Part shown: positions 20,203-28,825 of the stretch, piece after piece
Position numbering within the stretch: the stretch's first letter is position 1
How the letters are laid out: each line of letters opens with the position of its first letter
Origin: Stenotrophomonas raiganjensis (SeqCode)
GTDB lineage: Bacteria > Pseudomonadota > Gammaproteobacteria > Xanthomonadales > Xanthomonadaceae
Assembly: GCF_030658505.1 (NCBI RefSeq)
Contig: NZ_JAUTXR010000189.1
Location: 1-64,000 of the forward strand
Reading direction: 5' to 3'
Length of the DNA: 64,000 nt
Position numbers and translations under genes: made by a program
The notes under the pieces: model-generated
Told to the model about the DNA's origin: nothing
Seen by the model: the letters and a program-made list of their open reading frames with translations, nothing else
The model's database searches: none

Positions 20203-20341
20203 AGTGCGGGCTGAGTGATCCGGTCAGTTAGCTGAACGCGGCCCTGTCGGCGTGCCGGATCATCATTCCGGCATCGCATCGGGCTGTTTATTCTCTTTGC
20301 GCCCGCAAGCCGCCGGCCGATCGGAAACCAAGGAGAACCCC

Positions 20342-21037
20342 ATGATCCGCAACACCACCCGCAACGTCGCACTGGCCCTGATGAGTGCGGCCGTCCTGTC
20401 GGCCTGCGCCACCGGCGGCTCCTATGTGCAGAGTGACCAGTATGGCAACCCGACCGAGCAGCAGAACCGCACCGGCCGCAATGCACTGATCGGTACCGCC
20501 ATCGGTGTGGCCGCTGGCTTGCTGTCCGGCGACAGCGCTACCGAACGGCGCCAGCATGCGCTGATCGGTGCCGGTATCGGCGCACTCAGCGGTGCCGCCG
20601 TTGGCCAGTACCAGGATCGCCAGGAACGCGCACTGCGCGAGCGCACCGCCAACACCGGCATCGATGTGCAGCGCCAGGGCGACAACATCATGCTGAACCT
20701 GCCGGATGGCATCACGTTCGACTTCGGCAAGTCCACCCTGAAGCCGCAGTTCTACGGCTCGCTCAATGGCGTCGCGGGCACCCTGCGTGACTACAACCAG
20801 ACCATGATCGAAGTGGTTGGCCACACCGACAGCATCGGCAGCGATGCGGTCAACAACCGCCTGTCGAAGGAACGCGCCGATTCGGTGGCGCAGTACCTGA
20901 TCGGCCAGGGCGTGCAGAGCGTGCGCATCGAAACGCTGGGCGCCGGCAAGTCGTATCCGATTGCCGACAACAGCACCGATGCCGGCCGCGCCAAGAACCG
21001 CCGCGTCGAGATCCGCGTGATTCCGCTCAAGCAGTAA
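20342..21037 (+). CDS. OmpA-family outer-membrane lipoprotein with glycine zipper
   Basis: A 231-residue lipoprotein. The lipobox is VLSACATG (Cys about residue 22). A glycine-zipper segment (GTAIGVAAGLLSG and IGAGIGALSGAAVG) may insert in the membrane. The C-terminal OmpA domain, with FDFGKSTLKP, VVGHTDSIGSDAVNNRLSKERA and KNRRVEIRV, binds peptidoglycan. The start has AAGGAG 8-9 nt upstream. It is monocistronic, with a terminator after it. It resembles YiaD/PAL-type envelope stabilisers. Confidence 0.92.
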   Translation: MIRNTTRNVALALMSAAVLSACATGGSYVQSDQYGNPTEQQNRTGRNALIGTAIGVAAGLLSGDSATERRQHALIGAGIGALSGAAVGQYQDRQERALRERTANTGIDVQRQGDNIMLNLPDGITFDFGKSTLKPQFYGSLNGVAGTLRDYNQTMIEVVGHTDSIGSDAVNNRLSKERADSVAQYLIGQGVQSVRIETLGAGKSYPIADNSTDAGRAKNRRVEIRVIPLKQ

Positions 21038-21071
21038 CGCGCAGCGTTACAGTTCCGGCGTAGCCGGAACG

Positions 21072-21100
21072 AAAATGCCGCCCTTGCAGGCGGCATTTTT
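21072..21100 (+). terminator. Rho-independent terminator of the OmpA-family gene
   Basis: AAAATGCCGCC, loop CTTGCA, GGCGGCATTTTT. A textbook stem with a T-tract, and A-rich on the other side, so it may work in both directions. Confidence 0.88.
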
Positions 21101-21140
21101 GTAGGTGTCGAGCTTGCTCGGCACACCGACAGCACCTGCA

Positions 21141-21240
21141 GAGTCGAGCCATGCTCGACTCACCAGAAGCAGTCGAGCATGGCTCGACTCTACAGAAAGC
21201 GGCATCGCGCGCCCGGGTAGATCCACGCCATGCGTGGATA
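21141..21240. repeat. Cluster of three GTAG-type palindromes
   Basis: GAGTCGAGCCATGCTCGACT (21141-21160), AGTCGAGCATGGCTCGACT ending CTAC (21171-21193), and GTAG with ATCCACGCCATGCGTGGATA (21217-21240). The first two form an inverted pair; the third belongs to the TCCACGC subtype. They lie between the OmpA-family gene and smeRv, which converge. Confidence 0.75.
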
Positions 21241-21247
21241 CCCTCGG

Positions 21248-22279
21248 TCATGCCGCCGACGCGGCTACCTTCTCCAGGATCCGCTTGCCGCTGTTTTCCA
21301 GCGCGGCATCTTCCTGCGCCTTCTGCTGCTGTGCCAGCTTCGCGCCGGGGCACTGCGCCAGCATGTAGTTGGCATCGAAGTTGAGCTTCTCGACCAGGAA
21401 GTCGACAAACGCACGCACCTTCGGCGAGACCAGGCGGCCGCCGGCGAATACGGCATTGAAGTCCACTTCCGGGCCGGTCCAGCCGGCCAGCACGCGGCGC
21501 ACCATGCCCGATTCGACGAACGGCTTGGCCATCACATCACCGGTCAGCAACAGGCCTTCGCCACAGACCAATGCACCATTCAACGCAGACATGTCGTTGG
21601 CCGTCATCAGCGGGGTGACCGGGAAGTCGCGCAGTTCGCCGCCGTTCTCGCCCAGCTGCCAGGTGAAGCGCGGCGAGTTGCCGGTATGGTACGGCTTGCG
21701 CATTGCCAGGATGCGATGGAACTGCAGCTCTTCAGGATGCAGCGGCTCGCCATAGCGTTCGATGTAGGCCGGGCTGGCGAATACCTGCGTGCGCAGGCTG
21801 CCCAGCTTGCGCGCGACCAGGTTGGAATCGGGCAGGGCACCGACACGCAGCGCCAGATCCGCTTCACCGGCGATCAGGTCCAGCTTCTCGTTGCCCAAGT
21901 GCATGTCCAGGCGGATCTCTGGATACTGCGCATGGAACTGGCCCAGCAGGGGGGCGATCCAGGTGATGCCGATTGAATAGGGCACGGTGAAACGCAGCCA
22001 GCCGCGTGGGCCGGACTGCAGCTGGCTCACTGCGCTTTCGGCTTCTTCCAGTTCGCGCGCGATGCGCTGGCAGTGCTCGTGATAGATCGAACCCGCTTCG
22101 GTCAGGCCGAGGCGGCGCGTGGTCCGGTGCAGCAGGCGCGCGCCCAGGCGCGTTTCCAGTTCCTGCACTTTGCGGCTGACCGTGGTCTTGGGCAGGCCGA
22201 GCGATTTGGCAGCGGCAATGAAGCTGCCTTGCTCGACCACTTTGACGAAGATCAGCGTCTCGTTGAGATCGTGGGACAT
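21248..22279 (-). CDS. smeRv: LysR-family regulator SmeRv of the SmeVWX efflux operon
   Basis: A 343-residue LysR regulator. The N-terminal helix-turn-helix is ETLIFVKVVEQGSFIAAAKSLGLPKTTVSRKVQ; the effector domain follows, with TVPYSIGITWIAPLL. It is divergent from smeU1VWU2X, the arrangement known in S. maltophilia. Family knowledge: changes in SmeRv raise smeVWX expression, and from memory Gly266 is a reported site. Residue 266 here is Gly (VLAGW), so nothing points to a derepressed allele. The C-terminus is Lys/Gln/Ala-rich and somewhat longer than usual. Confidence 0.9.
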   Translation of the reverse strand: MSHDLNETLIFVKVVEQGSFIAAAKSLGLPKTTVSRKVQELETRLGARLLHRTTRRLGLTEAGSIYHEHCQRIARELEEAESAVSQLQSGPRGWLRFTVPYSIGITWIAPLLGQFHAQYPEIRLDMHLGNEKLDLIAGEADLALRVGALPDSNLVARKLGSLRTQVFASPAYIERYGEPLHPEELQFHRILAMRKPYHTGNSPRFTWQLGENGGELRDFPVTPLMTANDMSALNGALVCGEGLLLTGDVMAKPFVESGMVRRVLAGWTGPEVDFNAVFAGGRLVSPKVRAFVDFLVEKLNFDANYMLAQCPGAKLAQQQKAQEDAALENSGKRILEKVAASAA

Positions 22280-22425
22280 GGTCGGGATCCTGGACGTCGG
22301 GGATGGGACAATCGTGACAGAACGATTGGACCGGGAGCGGGATGATTATTCCCCTTAATCAGGACTAATCAAGTAAAGGTTTGAGGTCTATCGTGGCGCC
22401 ATTCGTTATTTGGAGCCCGTCCGCC
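22280..22425. promoter_or_regulatory. Divergent smeRv/smeU1 control region
   Basis: The gap between smeRv and the first ORF of the efflux operon is unusually AT-rich for this genome around 22340-22385. It holds ATTATTCCCCTTAAT and TTAATCAGGACTAATC, partly symmetrical sequences of the T-N11-A kind bound by LysR regulators. I cannot define the exact operator. It should carry the promoters for both directions. Confidence 0.5.
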
Positions 22426-22653
22426 ATGAGCCTGCGCAACATTCTTGCCCGCCTCCGGAACGCCGGCCAGAGCACCCTGGACCTGGCGATGACCGTTGAA
22501 GCCCGTCCAAGTTCCTTGGTACACAAGGATTTCCGGGAGTTTACCGCGCCCATGCGTCAGCAGCGTGGCGGTGCCGTCCGTCTGGTCCCGCACAAGGGCG
22601 ACCGACTGCGTCGAATCGGGACTATCCCGGATTTGGGAGAAAATGTCCCGTGA
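22426..22653 (+). CDS. 75-codon ORF coupled to smeU1
   Basis: ATG at 22426, with GGAG about 10 nt upstream, opens a 75-residue basic sequence (MSLRNILARLRNAGQ...). Its TGA (22651-22653) overlaps the smeU1 GTG start (GTGA). I do not recognise a family. The operon is usually described as five genes starting with smeU1, so this would be an extra upstream reading frame, either a small protein or a leader that couples translation. It could also be a chance ORF in GC-rich DNA. Confidence 0.4.
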   Translation: MSLRNILARLRNAGQSTLDLAMTVEARPSSLVHKDFREFTAPMRQQRGGAVRLVPHKGDRLRRIGTIPDLGENVP

Positions 22654-23420
22654 ATGGGATACTGACGCCCGAAGTCCTGGTCCTTGGTGGCACCGGTGCC
22701 GTCGGCCAGGGCGTGGTCGGCGCGCTGCTGGAGGCGGGAAGCCCGGTGCTGGTGGTCGGTCGCGATCCGGGCCGGCTGGCGGCGCTGCACGAACAGTTCG
22801 CCGATGAGCCGGGCCTGGAGACGCTGCTGGGTTCGCTGAGTGATGATGGCTCGGCGCGGGCACTGGCCGAACGCATCGCGCATCGCCCGCGTCCGCTGGC
22901 AGCGGTGATCGCCGCAATGGGCGGGCCCTATCGCCGCGGCCGTGTGATCGACCGCAACGGCGACGAACTGCTCGGCGCGATGCAGGCCGACCTGATGCCG
23001 CATGTGCATGCGGTCCGCCACCTGTTGCCGCTGTTGCAGGACAACGTGCACGCGCGCCGCTACGTGATGATCGGCAGCCCGGCCAGCGCCAAGCCGTGGG
23101 CCGGCTATGGCGAGACCTCGATCACCACCGCTGCACTGCGCATGTACGCGCAGGTGGTGCACCAGGAGGCGCAGGCGCTGGGCGTGCGTGCGCAGATGCT
23201 GGAAGTCTGCAGCCCGGTGTGTACTCCGGCAAATGCCGCCAATGCCTGCATCGAGTGGCCCAGCTCGCTGCTGGTGGGCCGCCGTGTGGTCTCGCTGCTC
23301 GATGGCTGCCGCGACAACCGCGCCATCGTCCGCTGCGACAGCAGCGATGCCGAGCTGCCGCGCGGGCTGCTGCACCTGGAAGTTCCTCCCTTGTGGCGCG
23401 ATACCGCAGGCGTCGCTTGA
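22650..23420 (+). CDS. smeU1: SmeU1, short-chain dehydrogenase-like protein
   Basis: A 256-residue Rossmann-fold protein: VLVLGGTGAVGQGVVGALL with the nucleotide-binding Gly pattern, AAMGGPYRRG in place of NNAG, and VMIGSPAS around the catalytic-Ser position. The expected Y-x3-K is absent: the aligned segment reads YGETS, with Ser where Lys should be. The protein may therefore not be a normal SDR reductase. The start is GTG at 22650. It is the first gene of the known smeU1VWU2X operon; its role in efflux is unclear. Confidence 0.85.
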   Translation: MNGILTPEVLVLGGTGAVGQGVVGALLEAGSPVLVVGRDPGRLAALHEQFADEPGLETLLGSLSDDGSARALAERIAHRPRPLAAVIAAMGGPYRRGRVIDRNGDELLGAMQADLMPHVHAVRHLLPLLQDNVHARRYVMIGSPASAKPWAGYGETSITTAALRMYAQVVHQEAQALGVRAQMLEVCSPVCTPANAANACIEWPSSLLVGRRVVSLLDGCRDNRAIVRCDSSDAELPRGLLHLEVPPLWRDTAGVA

Positions 23421-23502
23421 CCTCGACTTTGGTTGAGGTCGCAGTATTCGCCCCCCGTTTTTGCAACACGTTCTCATCTAGCTGTACCACCCCTCCGTAC
23501 GG

Positions 23503-24738
23503 ATGCATGCCATGACTCCCCCCAACACCACCCCACATCGTTTCGGCCATCGCATCGCGATGGTCGGCGTGTCGATCCTCGCCGCGGCCGTGCTTGCAGC
23601 CTGCAGCGGCGGCCATGCCGAAGAAGCCGGTGCGCCGCCGCCGCCGCAGGTCAGCGCCGCGCCGGTGCTGGTCAAGCAGGTCAGCCAGTGGGACGAGTTC
23701 AGCGGCCGCGTCGAAGCGGTGCAGAGCGTTGAACTTCGTCCGCGCGTGTCCGGCTATATCGACAAGGTCAACTACGTCGAAGGCCAGGAAGTGAAGAAGG
23801 GTGAAGTGCTCTTCACCATCGATGCGCGCAGCTACCAGGCCGAGTACGATCGCGCCGCCGCCGAACTGGCCCGCGCCCGCACCCAGGCCACGCTGGCGCG
23901 CAGCGAGTCCGAGCGCGCCAAGCGGCTGTCCGAACAGCAAGCGATCTCCACCGAGACTGCCGAACAGCGTCGCGCGGCGGCCGACCAGTCCGGTGCGGCA
24001 GTGCAGGCGGCGCAGGCTGCGCTGGATGCCGCCCGTCTCAACCTGGAGTTCACCAAGGTGCGTGCGCCGATCGACGGCCGTGCCGGCCGCGCGATGGTCA
24101 CCGCCGGCAACCTGGTCACCGCCGGCGACAGCGCCAGCGTGCTGACCACGCTGGTCTCGCTGGATACCGTGTTCGTCTACTTCGATGCCGACGAAAGCAC
24201 CTTCCTGCGCTACGCCCAGATGGCACGCAAGGGCGAGCGCCCGAGCGAGCGTGACAGCGAACTGCCGGTGAAGGTTGGCCTGTCGGGCGAAGAGGGCTAC
24301 CCGCATGCGGGCAAGGTCGACTTCCTCGACAACCAGGTGGCGCGCAGCACCGGCACCATCCGCGTCCGCGCGCTGCTGGACAACGCCGATCGCCAGTTCA
24401 CCCCGGGCCTGTTCGCCCGCGTGCAGCTGCTCGGCAGCGGCCAGTTCCAGGCCCTGCTGATCGACGACAAGGCCGTGCTGACCGACCAGGACCGCAAGTA
24501 CGTGTACGTGGTCGACAAGGATGGCAAGGCCCAGCGCCGCGACATCCAGCTCGGCCGCACTGCCGATGGCCTGCGCATTGTCGAGCACGGCCTGGCCGCG
24601 GGTGACAAGGTGATCATCGACGGCGTGCAGAAGGTCTTCATGCCGGGCATGCCGGTGCAGGCCAAGGCCGTGGCGATGCAGCCACAGGCTGCGCAGCCGG
24701 CACCGGGCCGCGATGCCACCGCCGCGCTGAACCACTGA
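23503..24738 (+). CDS. smeV: SmeV, RND efflux periplasmic adaptor
   Basis: A 411-residue membrane fusion lipoprotein. The lipobox is AVLAACSGG (Cys about residue 34). A lipoyl/hairpin region follows (RPRVSGYIDKVNYVEGQEVKKGEVLF, then coiled-coil helices about 110-180), then a beta-barrel segment with LEFTKVRAPIDGRAGRAMV. It links pump SmeW to outer-membrane channel SmeX. A second ATG three codons in (23512) is an equal candidate start. When overexpressed, the pump exports chloramphenicol, quinolones and tetracyclines (family knowledge). Confidence 0.93.
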   Translation: MHAMTPPNTTPHRFGHRIAMVGVSILAAAVLAACSGGHAEEAGAPPPPQVSAAPVLVKQVSQWDEFSGRVEAVQSVELRPRVSGYIDKVNYVEGQEVKKGEVLFTIDARSYQAEYDRAAAELARARTQATLARSESERAKRLSEQQAISTETAEQRRAAADQSGAAVQAAQAALDAARLNLEFTKVRAPIDGRAGRAMVTAGNLVTAGDSASVLTTLVSLDTVFVYFDADESTFLRYAQMARKGERPSERDSELPVKVGLSGEEGYPHAGKVDFLDNQVARSTGTIRVRALLDNADRQFTPGLFARVQLLGSGQFQALLIDDKAVLTDQDRKYVYVVDKDGKAQRRDIQLGRTADGLRIVEHGLAAGDKVIIDGVQKVFMPGMPVQAKAVAMQPQAAQPAPGRDATAALNH

Positions 24739-24850
24739 TCCGCGTCCCCGCTTAGCTGCCGGCACCAGCGGCAGCCTTCCCTGCCTTCGTCATATCGGCG
24801 AGGGGCAGGGTGGCTGTTGCCCGCCGAATGCCTTTCCCAGGAATTCCTCC

Positions 24851-27800
24851 ATGGACTTTTCCCGTTTCTTCATCGACAGGCCGATCTTCGCGGCGGTGCT
24901 GTCGATCGTGATCTTCGCCGCAGGCCTGATCACGATTCCAATCCTGCCGATCAGCGAGTACCCCGAAGTGGTGCCGCCGTCGGTAGTCGTGCGCACGGTG
25001 TATCCGGGCGCCAACCCCAAGGTCATTGCCGAGACCGTCGCCACACCGCTCGAAGAAGCCATCAACGGCGTCGAGGGCATGATGTACCTGAAGTCGGTTG
25101 CCGGCTCGGACGGCGTGCTGCAGATGACCGTCACCTTCCGCCCGGGCACCGACCCAGACGCGGCGGCGGTGAAGGTGCAGAACCGCGTGGCGCAGGCCCA
25201 GGCGCGCCTGCCCGAGGACGTGCGCCGGCAGGGCGTGACTACGCAGAAACAGTCGCCGACCTTCCTGATGGTGGTGCACCTGACCTCGCCGCAAGGCAAG
25301 TACGACACCCTGTACCTGCGCAACTACGCGCGCCTGCACGTCAAGGATGCGCTGGCGCGTATTCCGGGCGTGGGTGACGCGCAGATCTTCGGCGGCGGCG
25401 ACTACGCCATGCGCGCCTGGCTGGACCCGGACAAAGTCGCCTCGCGCGGCCTGACCGCCAGCGACGTGGTGCGCGCCATGCGCGAGCAGAACGTGCAGGT
25501 GTCGGCCGGCCAGCTCGGCGCCGAACCGCTGCCGGACAGCAAGTTCCTGACCCTGATCAATGCCCAGGGCCGGCTGAAGACCGAAAAGGAATTCGGCGAC
25601 ATCGTGCTCAAGAGCGGCACCGATGGCGAGATCGTGCGCCTGTCCGACGTGGCCCGCCTGGAGCTGGGTGCGGGTGACTACACCCTGCGCTCGCAGCTGG
25701 ACGGCAAGAACGCGGTCGGTATCGGCATCTTCCAGTCGCCGGGTGCGAACGCGCTGGACATCCGTGACCAGGTCATCTCGACGATGGACGAGATGCAGAA
25801 GACCATGCCGGCCGACGTCAAGTACGAAGCGGTGTACGACACCACCATCTTCGTGCGCGACTCGATCAAGGCCGTGGTCTCCACGCTGCTGGAAGCGATC
25901 GCGCTGGTGGTGCTGGTGGTGATCCTGTTCCTGCAGACCTGGCGTGCCTCGATCATCCCGTTGATCGCGGTGCCGGTGTCGGTGGTCGGTACCTTCGCTG
26001 CGCTGTACCTGCTGGGCTTCTCGATCAACACGCTGAGCCTGTTCGGCCTGGTGCTGGCGATCGGCATCGTGGTTGACGACGCGATCGTGGTGGTGGAGAA
26101 CGTCGAGCGCAACATCGAGGAAGGCCTGTCGCCCACCGCCGCGGCCCACCAGGCCATGCGCGAAGTGTCCGGCCCGATCGTGGCGATCGCGCTGGTGCTG
26201 TGTGCCGTGTTCGTGCCGATGGCGTTCCTGTCCGGTGTCACCGGCCAGTTCTACAAGCAGTTCGCGGTCACCATCGCCATCTCCACGGTGATCTCGGCGA
26301 TCAACTCGCTGACCCTGTCGCCGGCCCTGGCCGCGCGCCTGCTGAAGGCCCACGGCGCACCGAAGGACGGCCCGAGCCGTCTGATCGACCGCCTGTTCGG
26401 CTGGGTGTTCCGTCCGTTCAACCGCTTCTTCAAGTCCAGCTCGGAGAAGTACGAGCGTGGCGTGGCCCGCATCCTTGGCCGTCGCGGCGCGGTGTTCGTG
26501 GTCTACGCGATCCTGCTGGTCGGTACCGGCGTGATCTTCAAGCTGGTGCCGCCGGGCTTCATCCCGACCCAGGACAAGCTGTACCTGATCGCCGGCGTGA
26601 AGCTTCCGGAAGGCTCGTCGATCGCGCGTACCGATGAAATGCTGCGCAAGGTCGCCAAGATCGCCCAGGAAACCGACGGTGTGGCCCACACCATTTCGTT
26701 CCCGGGCCTGAATGCGCTGCAGTTCACCAACACGCCGAACACCGGTGTGGCGTTCATTCCGCTCAAGCCGTTCGCCGAGCGTCATGGCCGCACCGCCGCG
26801 CAGATCAATGCCGAGATCAACCAGAAGATCGCCGGCCTGCAGGAGGGCTTCGCGTTCGCGATGATGCCGCCGCCGATCCTCGGCCTGGGTAACGGCAACG
26901 GCTACCAGATGTTCATCGAGGACCGCGGCAACCTGGGCTACGGCGCGCTGCAGAATGCCGTGCAGGCAATGCAGGGCACCGTTGCGCAGACCCCGGGCAT
27001 GGCCTTCCCGATTTCCAGCTACCAGGCCAACGTGCCGCAGCTGGATGCCGAAGTGGACCGCGTCAAGGCCAAGGCACAGGGCGTGCAGCTCACCGAACTG
27101 TTCGACACCCTGCAGACCTACCTCGGTTCGGCCTACGTCAACGACTTCAACCAGTTCGGCCGTACCTGGCAGGTGATCGCACAGGCTGACGGTCCGTTCC
27201 GCGAGACGGTCGAGGACATCGGCAAGCTGCGTACCCGCAACGACCGCGGCGAAATGGTGCCGATCGGTTCGATGGTCACCATCAAGCAGACCTTCGGCCC
27301 GGACCCGGTGCTGCGCTTCAATGGCTATCCGGCAGCGGACCTGGCCGGTGAAGCCGACCCGCGCCTGCTGTCCTCGGCCGAGGCGATGACCAAGCTGACC
27401 GAGATCGCCGGCAAGGTACTGCCGGTGGGCATGACCACCGAATGGACCGACCTGAGCTACCAGCAGGCAACCCAGGGCAAGGCGGCCTTCATCGTGTTCC
27501 CGGTGGCGATCATGCTGGCCTTCCTGGTGCTGGCCGCACTGTACGAGAGCTGGTCGCTGCCGCTGGCGGTGATCCTGATCGTGCCGATGACCCTGCTGTC
27601 CGCACTGTTCGGCGTGTGGCTGACCGGTGGCGACAACAACGTGTTCGTGCAGGTCGGCCTGGTGGTGCTGATGGGCCTGGCGTGCAAGAACGCGATCCTG
27701 ATCGTCGAATTCGCCAGAGAGCTGGAGATGGGCGGCAAGGGCATCGTTGAAGCCGCGCTGGAAGCCTGCCGCCTGCGCCTGCGTCCGATCGTGATGACCT

Positions 27801-28021
27801 CCATCGCGTTCATCGCCGGCACTGTGCCGCTGGTGCTGTCGCACGGCGCGGGTGCCGAGGTGCGCTCGGTCACGGGTATCACCGTGTTTGCTGGCATGCT
27901 GGGCGTGACCCTGTTCGGCCTGTTCCTTACCCCGGTGTTCTACGTGGCCCTGCGCAAGTTCGTCACCCGCAACGGTGGTGGCCAGCTGGTGCAGCACGGC
28001 GAGCCGACCATCCATCACTGA
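24851..28021 (+). CDS. smeW: SmeW, RND multidrug efflux pump
   Basis: A 1056-residue inner-membrane HAE1-type proton antiporter. It begins MDFSRFFIDRPIFAAVLSI, the standard RND N-terminus. The proton relay is visible as IGIVVDDAIVVVENVERN (two adjacent Asp in TM4) and LACKNAILIVEFAREL (Lys in TM10). Two large periplasmic loops follow TM1 and TM7, and length is normal. It forms a trimer with SmeV and SmeX. The 112 nt between smeV and smeW holds a weak stem and no ORF. Confidence 0.96.
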   Translation: MDFSRFFIDRPIFAAVLSIVIFAAGLITIPILPISEYPEVVPPSVVVRTVYPGANPKVIAETVATPLEEAINGVEGMMYLKSVAGSDGVLQMTVTFRPGTDPDAAAVKVQNRVAQAQARLPEDVRRQGVTTQKQSPTFLMVVHLTSPQGKYDTLYLRNYARLHVKDALARIPGVGDAQIFGGGDYAMRAWLDPDKVASRGLTASDVVRAMREQNVQVSAGQLGAEPLPDSKFLTLINAQGRLKTEKEFGDIVLKSGTDGEIVRLSDVARLELGAGDYTLRSQLDGKNAVGIGIFQSPGANALDIRDQVISTMDEMQKTMPADVKYEAVYDTTIFVRDSIKAVVSTLLEAIALVVLVVILFLQTWRASIIPLIAVPVSVVGTFAALYLLGFSINTLSLFGLVLAIGIVVDDAIVVVENVERNIEEGLSPTAAAHQAMREVSGPIVAIALVLCAVFVPMAFLSGVTGQFYKQFAVTIAISTVISAINSLTLSPALAARLLKAHGAPKDGPSRLIDRLFGWVFRPFNRFFKSSSEKYERGVARILGRRGAVFVVYAILLVGTGVIFKLVPPGFIPTQDKLYLIAGVKLPEGSSIARTDEMLRKVAKIAQETDGVAHTISFPGLNALQFTNTPNTGVAFIPLKPFAERHGRTAAQINAEINQKIAGLQEGFAFAMMPPPILGLGNGNGYQMFIEDRGNLGYGALQNAVQAMQGTVAQTPGMAFPISSYQANVPQLDAEVDRVKAKAQGVQLTELFDTLQTYLGSAYVNDFNQFGRTWQVIAQADGPFRETVEDIGKLRTRNDRGEMVPIGSMVTIKQTFGPDPVLRFNGYPAADLAGEADPRLLSSAEAMTKLTEIAGKVLPVGMTTEWTDLSYQQATQGKAAFIVFPVAIMLAFLVLAALYESWSLPLAVILIVPMTLLSALFGVWLTGGDNNVFVQVGLVVLMGLACKNAILIVEFARELEMGGKGIVEAALEACRLRLRPIVMTSIAFIAGTVPLVLSHGAGAEVRSVTGITVFAGMLGVTLFGLFLTPVFYVALRKFVTRNGGGQLVQHGEPTIHH

Positions 28022-28087
28022 CGTGGAACTCCACCGGCACCGGTCCCCCAACCGGTGTCGGATTTCCCCCTCCAAAGGCATGACTCC

Positions 28088-28825
28088 ATGAACACCCATC
28101 AGAACAAGATCGCACTGGTCACTGGTGCCACCCGCGGTATCGGCGCCGAGACCGTGCGTCAGCTGGCACAGGCCGGCGTGCACACGCTGCTGGCCGGCCG
28201 CAAGCGCGAGGCCGCCGTGGAGCAGGCGCTGAAGCTGCAGGCCGAAGGCCTGCCGGTGGAAGCACTGCAGCTGGACGTCACCGATGGCGCCAGCATCGCC
28301 GAGGCCGTGCAGCAGGTACGCGAGCGCCACGGCCGTCTCGACATCCTGGTCAACAATGCCGGCGTGCTGCTGGAAAACCCGGCGCAGCGGCCATCGGAGC
28401 AGTCGCTGGACACCTGGCGCCGTACCTTCGACACCAATGTCTACGCGCTGGTGGCGGTGACCCAGGCCTTCCTGCCGCTGCTGCAGCAGGCCAAGGCCGG
28501 CCGCATCGTGAATGTCTCCAGCATCCTCGGTTCGCAGACCCTGCATGCCGATCCGGCGTCCGGCATCTACGACATGAAGGTTCCGGCCTACAACGCTTCC
28601 AAGGCGGCGGTGAACAGCTGGACCCTGGCGCTGGCGCATGAACTGCGCGGCACGCCGATCAAGGTCAACACCGTGCATCCGGGCTACGTGAAAACCGACA
28701 TGAACGGCGGCCACGGCGAAATCGAGATCGCCGAGGGCGCACGTTCCAGCGTGCAGATGGCGCTGATTGGCCACGAAGGGCCCAATGGCAGCTTCACCTA
28801 CCTGGGCGAGGTGCTGCCATGGTGA
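28088..28825 (+). CDS. smeU2: SmeU2, short-chain dehydrogenase/reductase
   Basis: A 245-residue classical SDR with all catalytic landmarks: TGATRGIG for NAD(P), NNAGVL, Ser in VNVSSILGS, and YNASKAAVNS (Y-x3-K). It probably reduces a carbonyl substrate using NAD(P)H in the cytosol. The link to efflux is not established; it may act on a reactive metabolite that also induces the pump. Its end overlaps the smeX start by 7 nt. Confidence 0.92.
   Translation: MNTHQNKIALVTGATRGIGAETVRQLAQAGVHTLLAGRKREAAVEQALKLQAEGLPVEALQLDVTDGASIAEAVQQVRERHGRLDILVNNAGVLLENPAQRPSEQSLDTWRRTFDTNVYALVAVTQAFLPLLQQAKAGRIVNVSSILGSQTLHADPASGIYDMKVPAYNASKAAVNSWTLALAHELRGTPIKVNTVHPGYVKTDMNGGHGEIEIAEGARSSVQMALIGHEGPNGSFTYLGEVLPW

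Noticed and set aside
24752..28774. 1340-codon open frame on the minus strand opposite smeW
   Set aside because: It is the antisense shadow of a strongly codon-biased GC-rich gene. Its translation is His/Arg/Gln-rich with no domain, while the plus strand encodes a complete RND pump.
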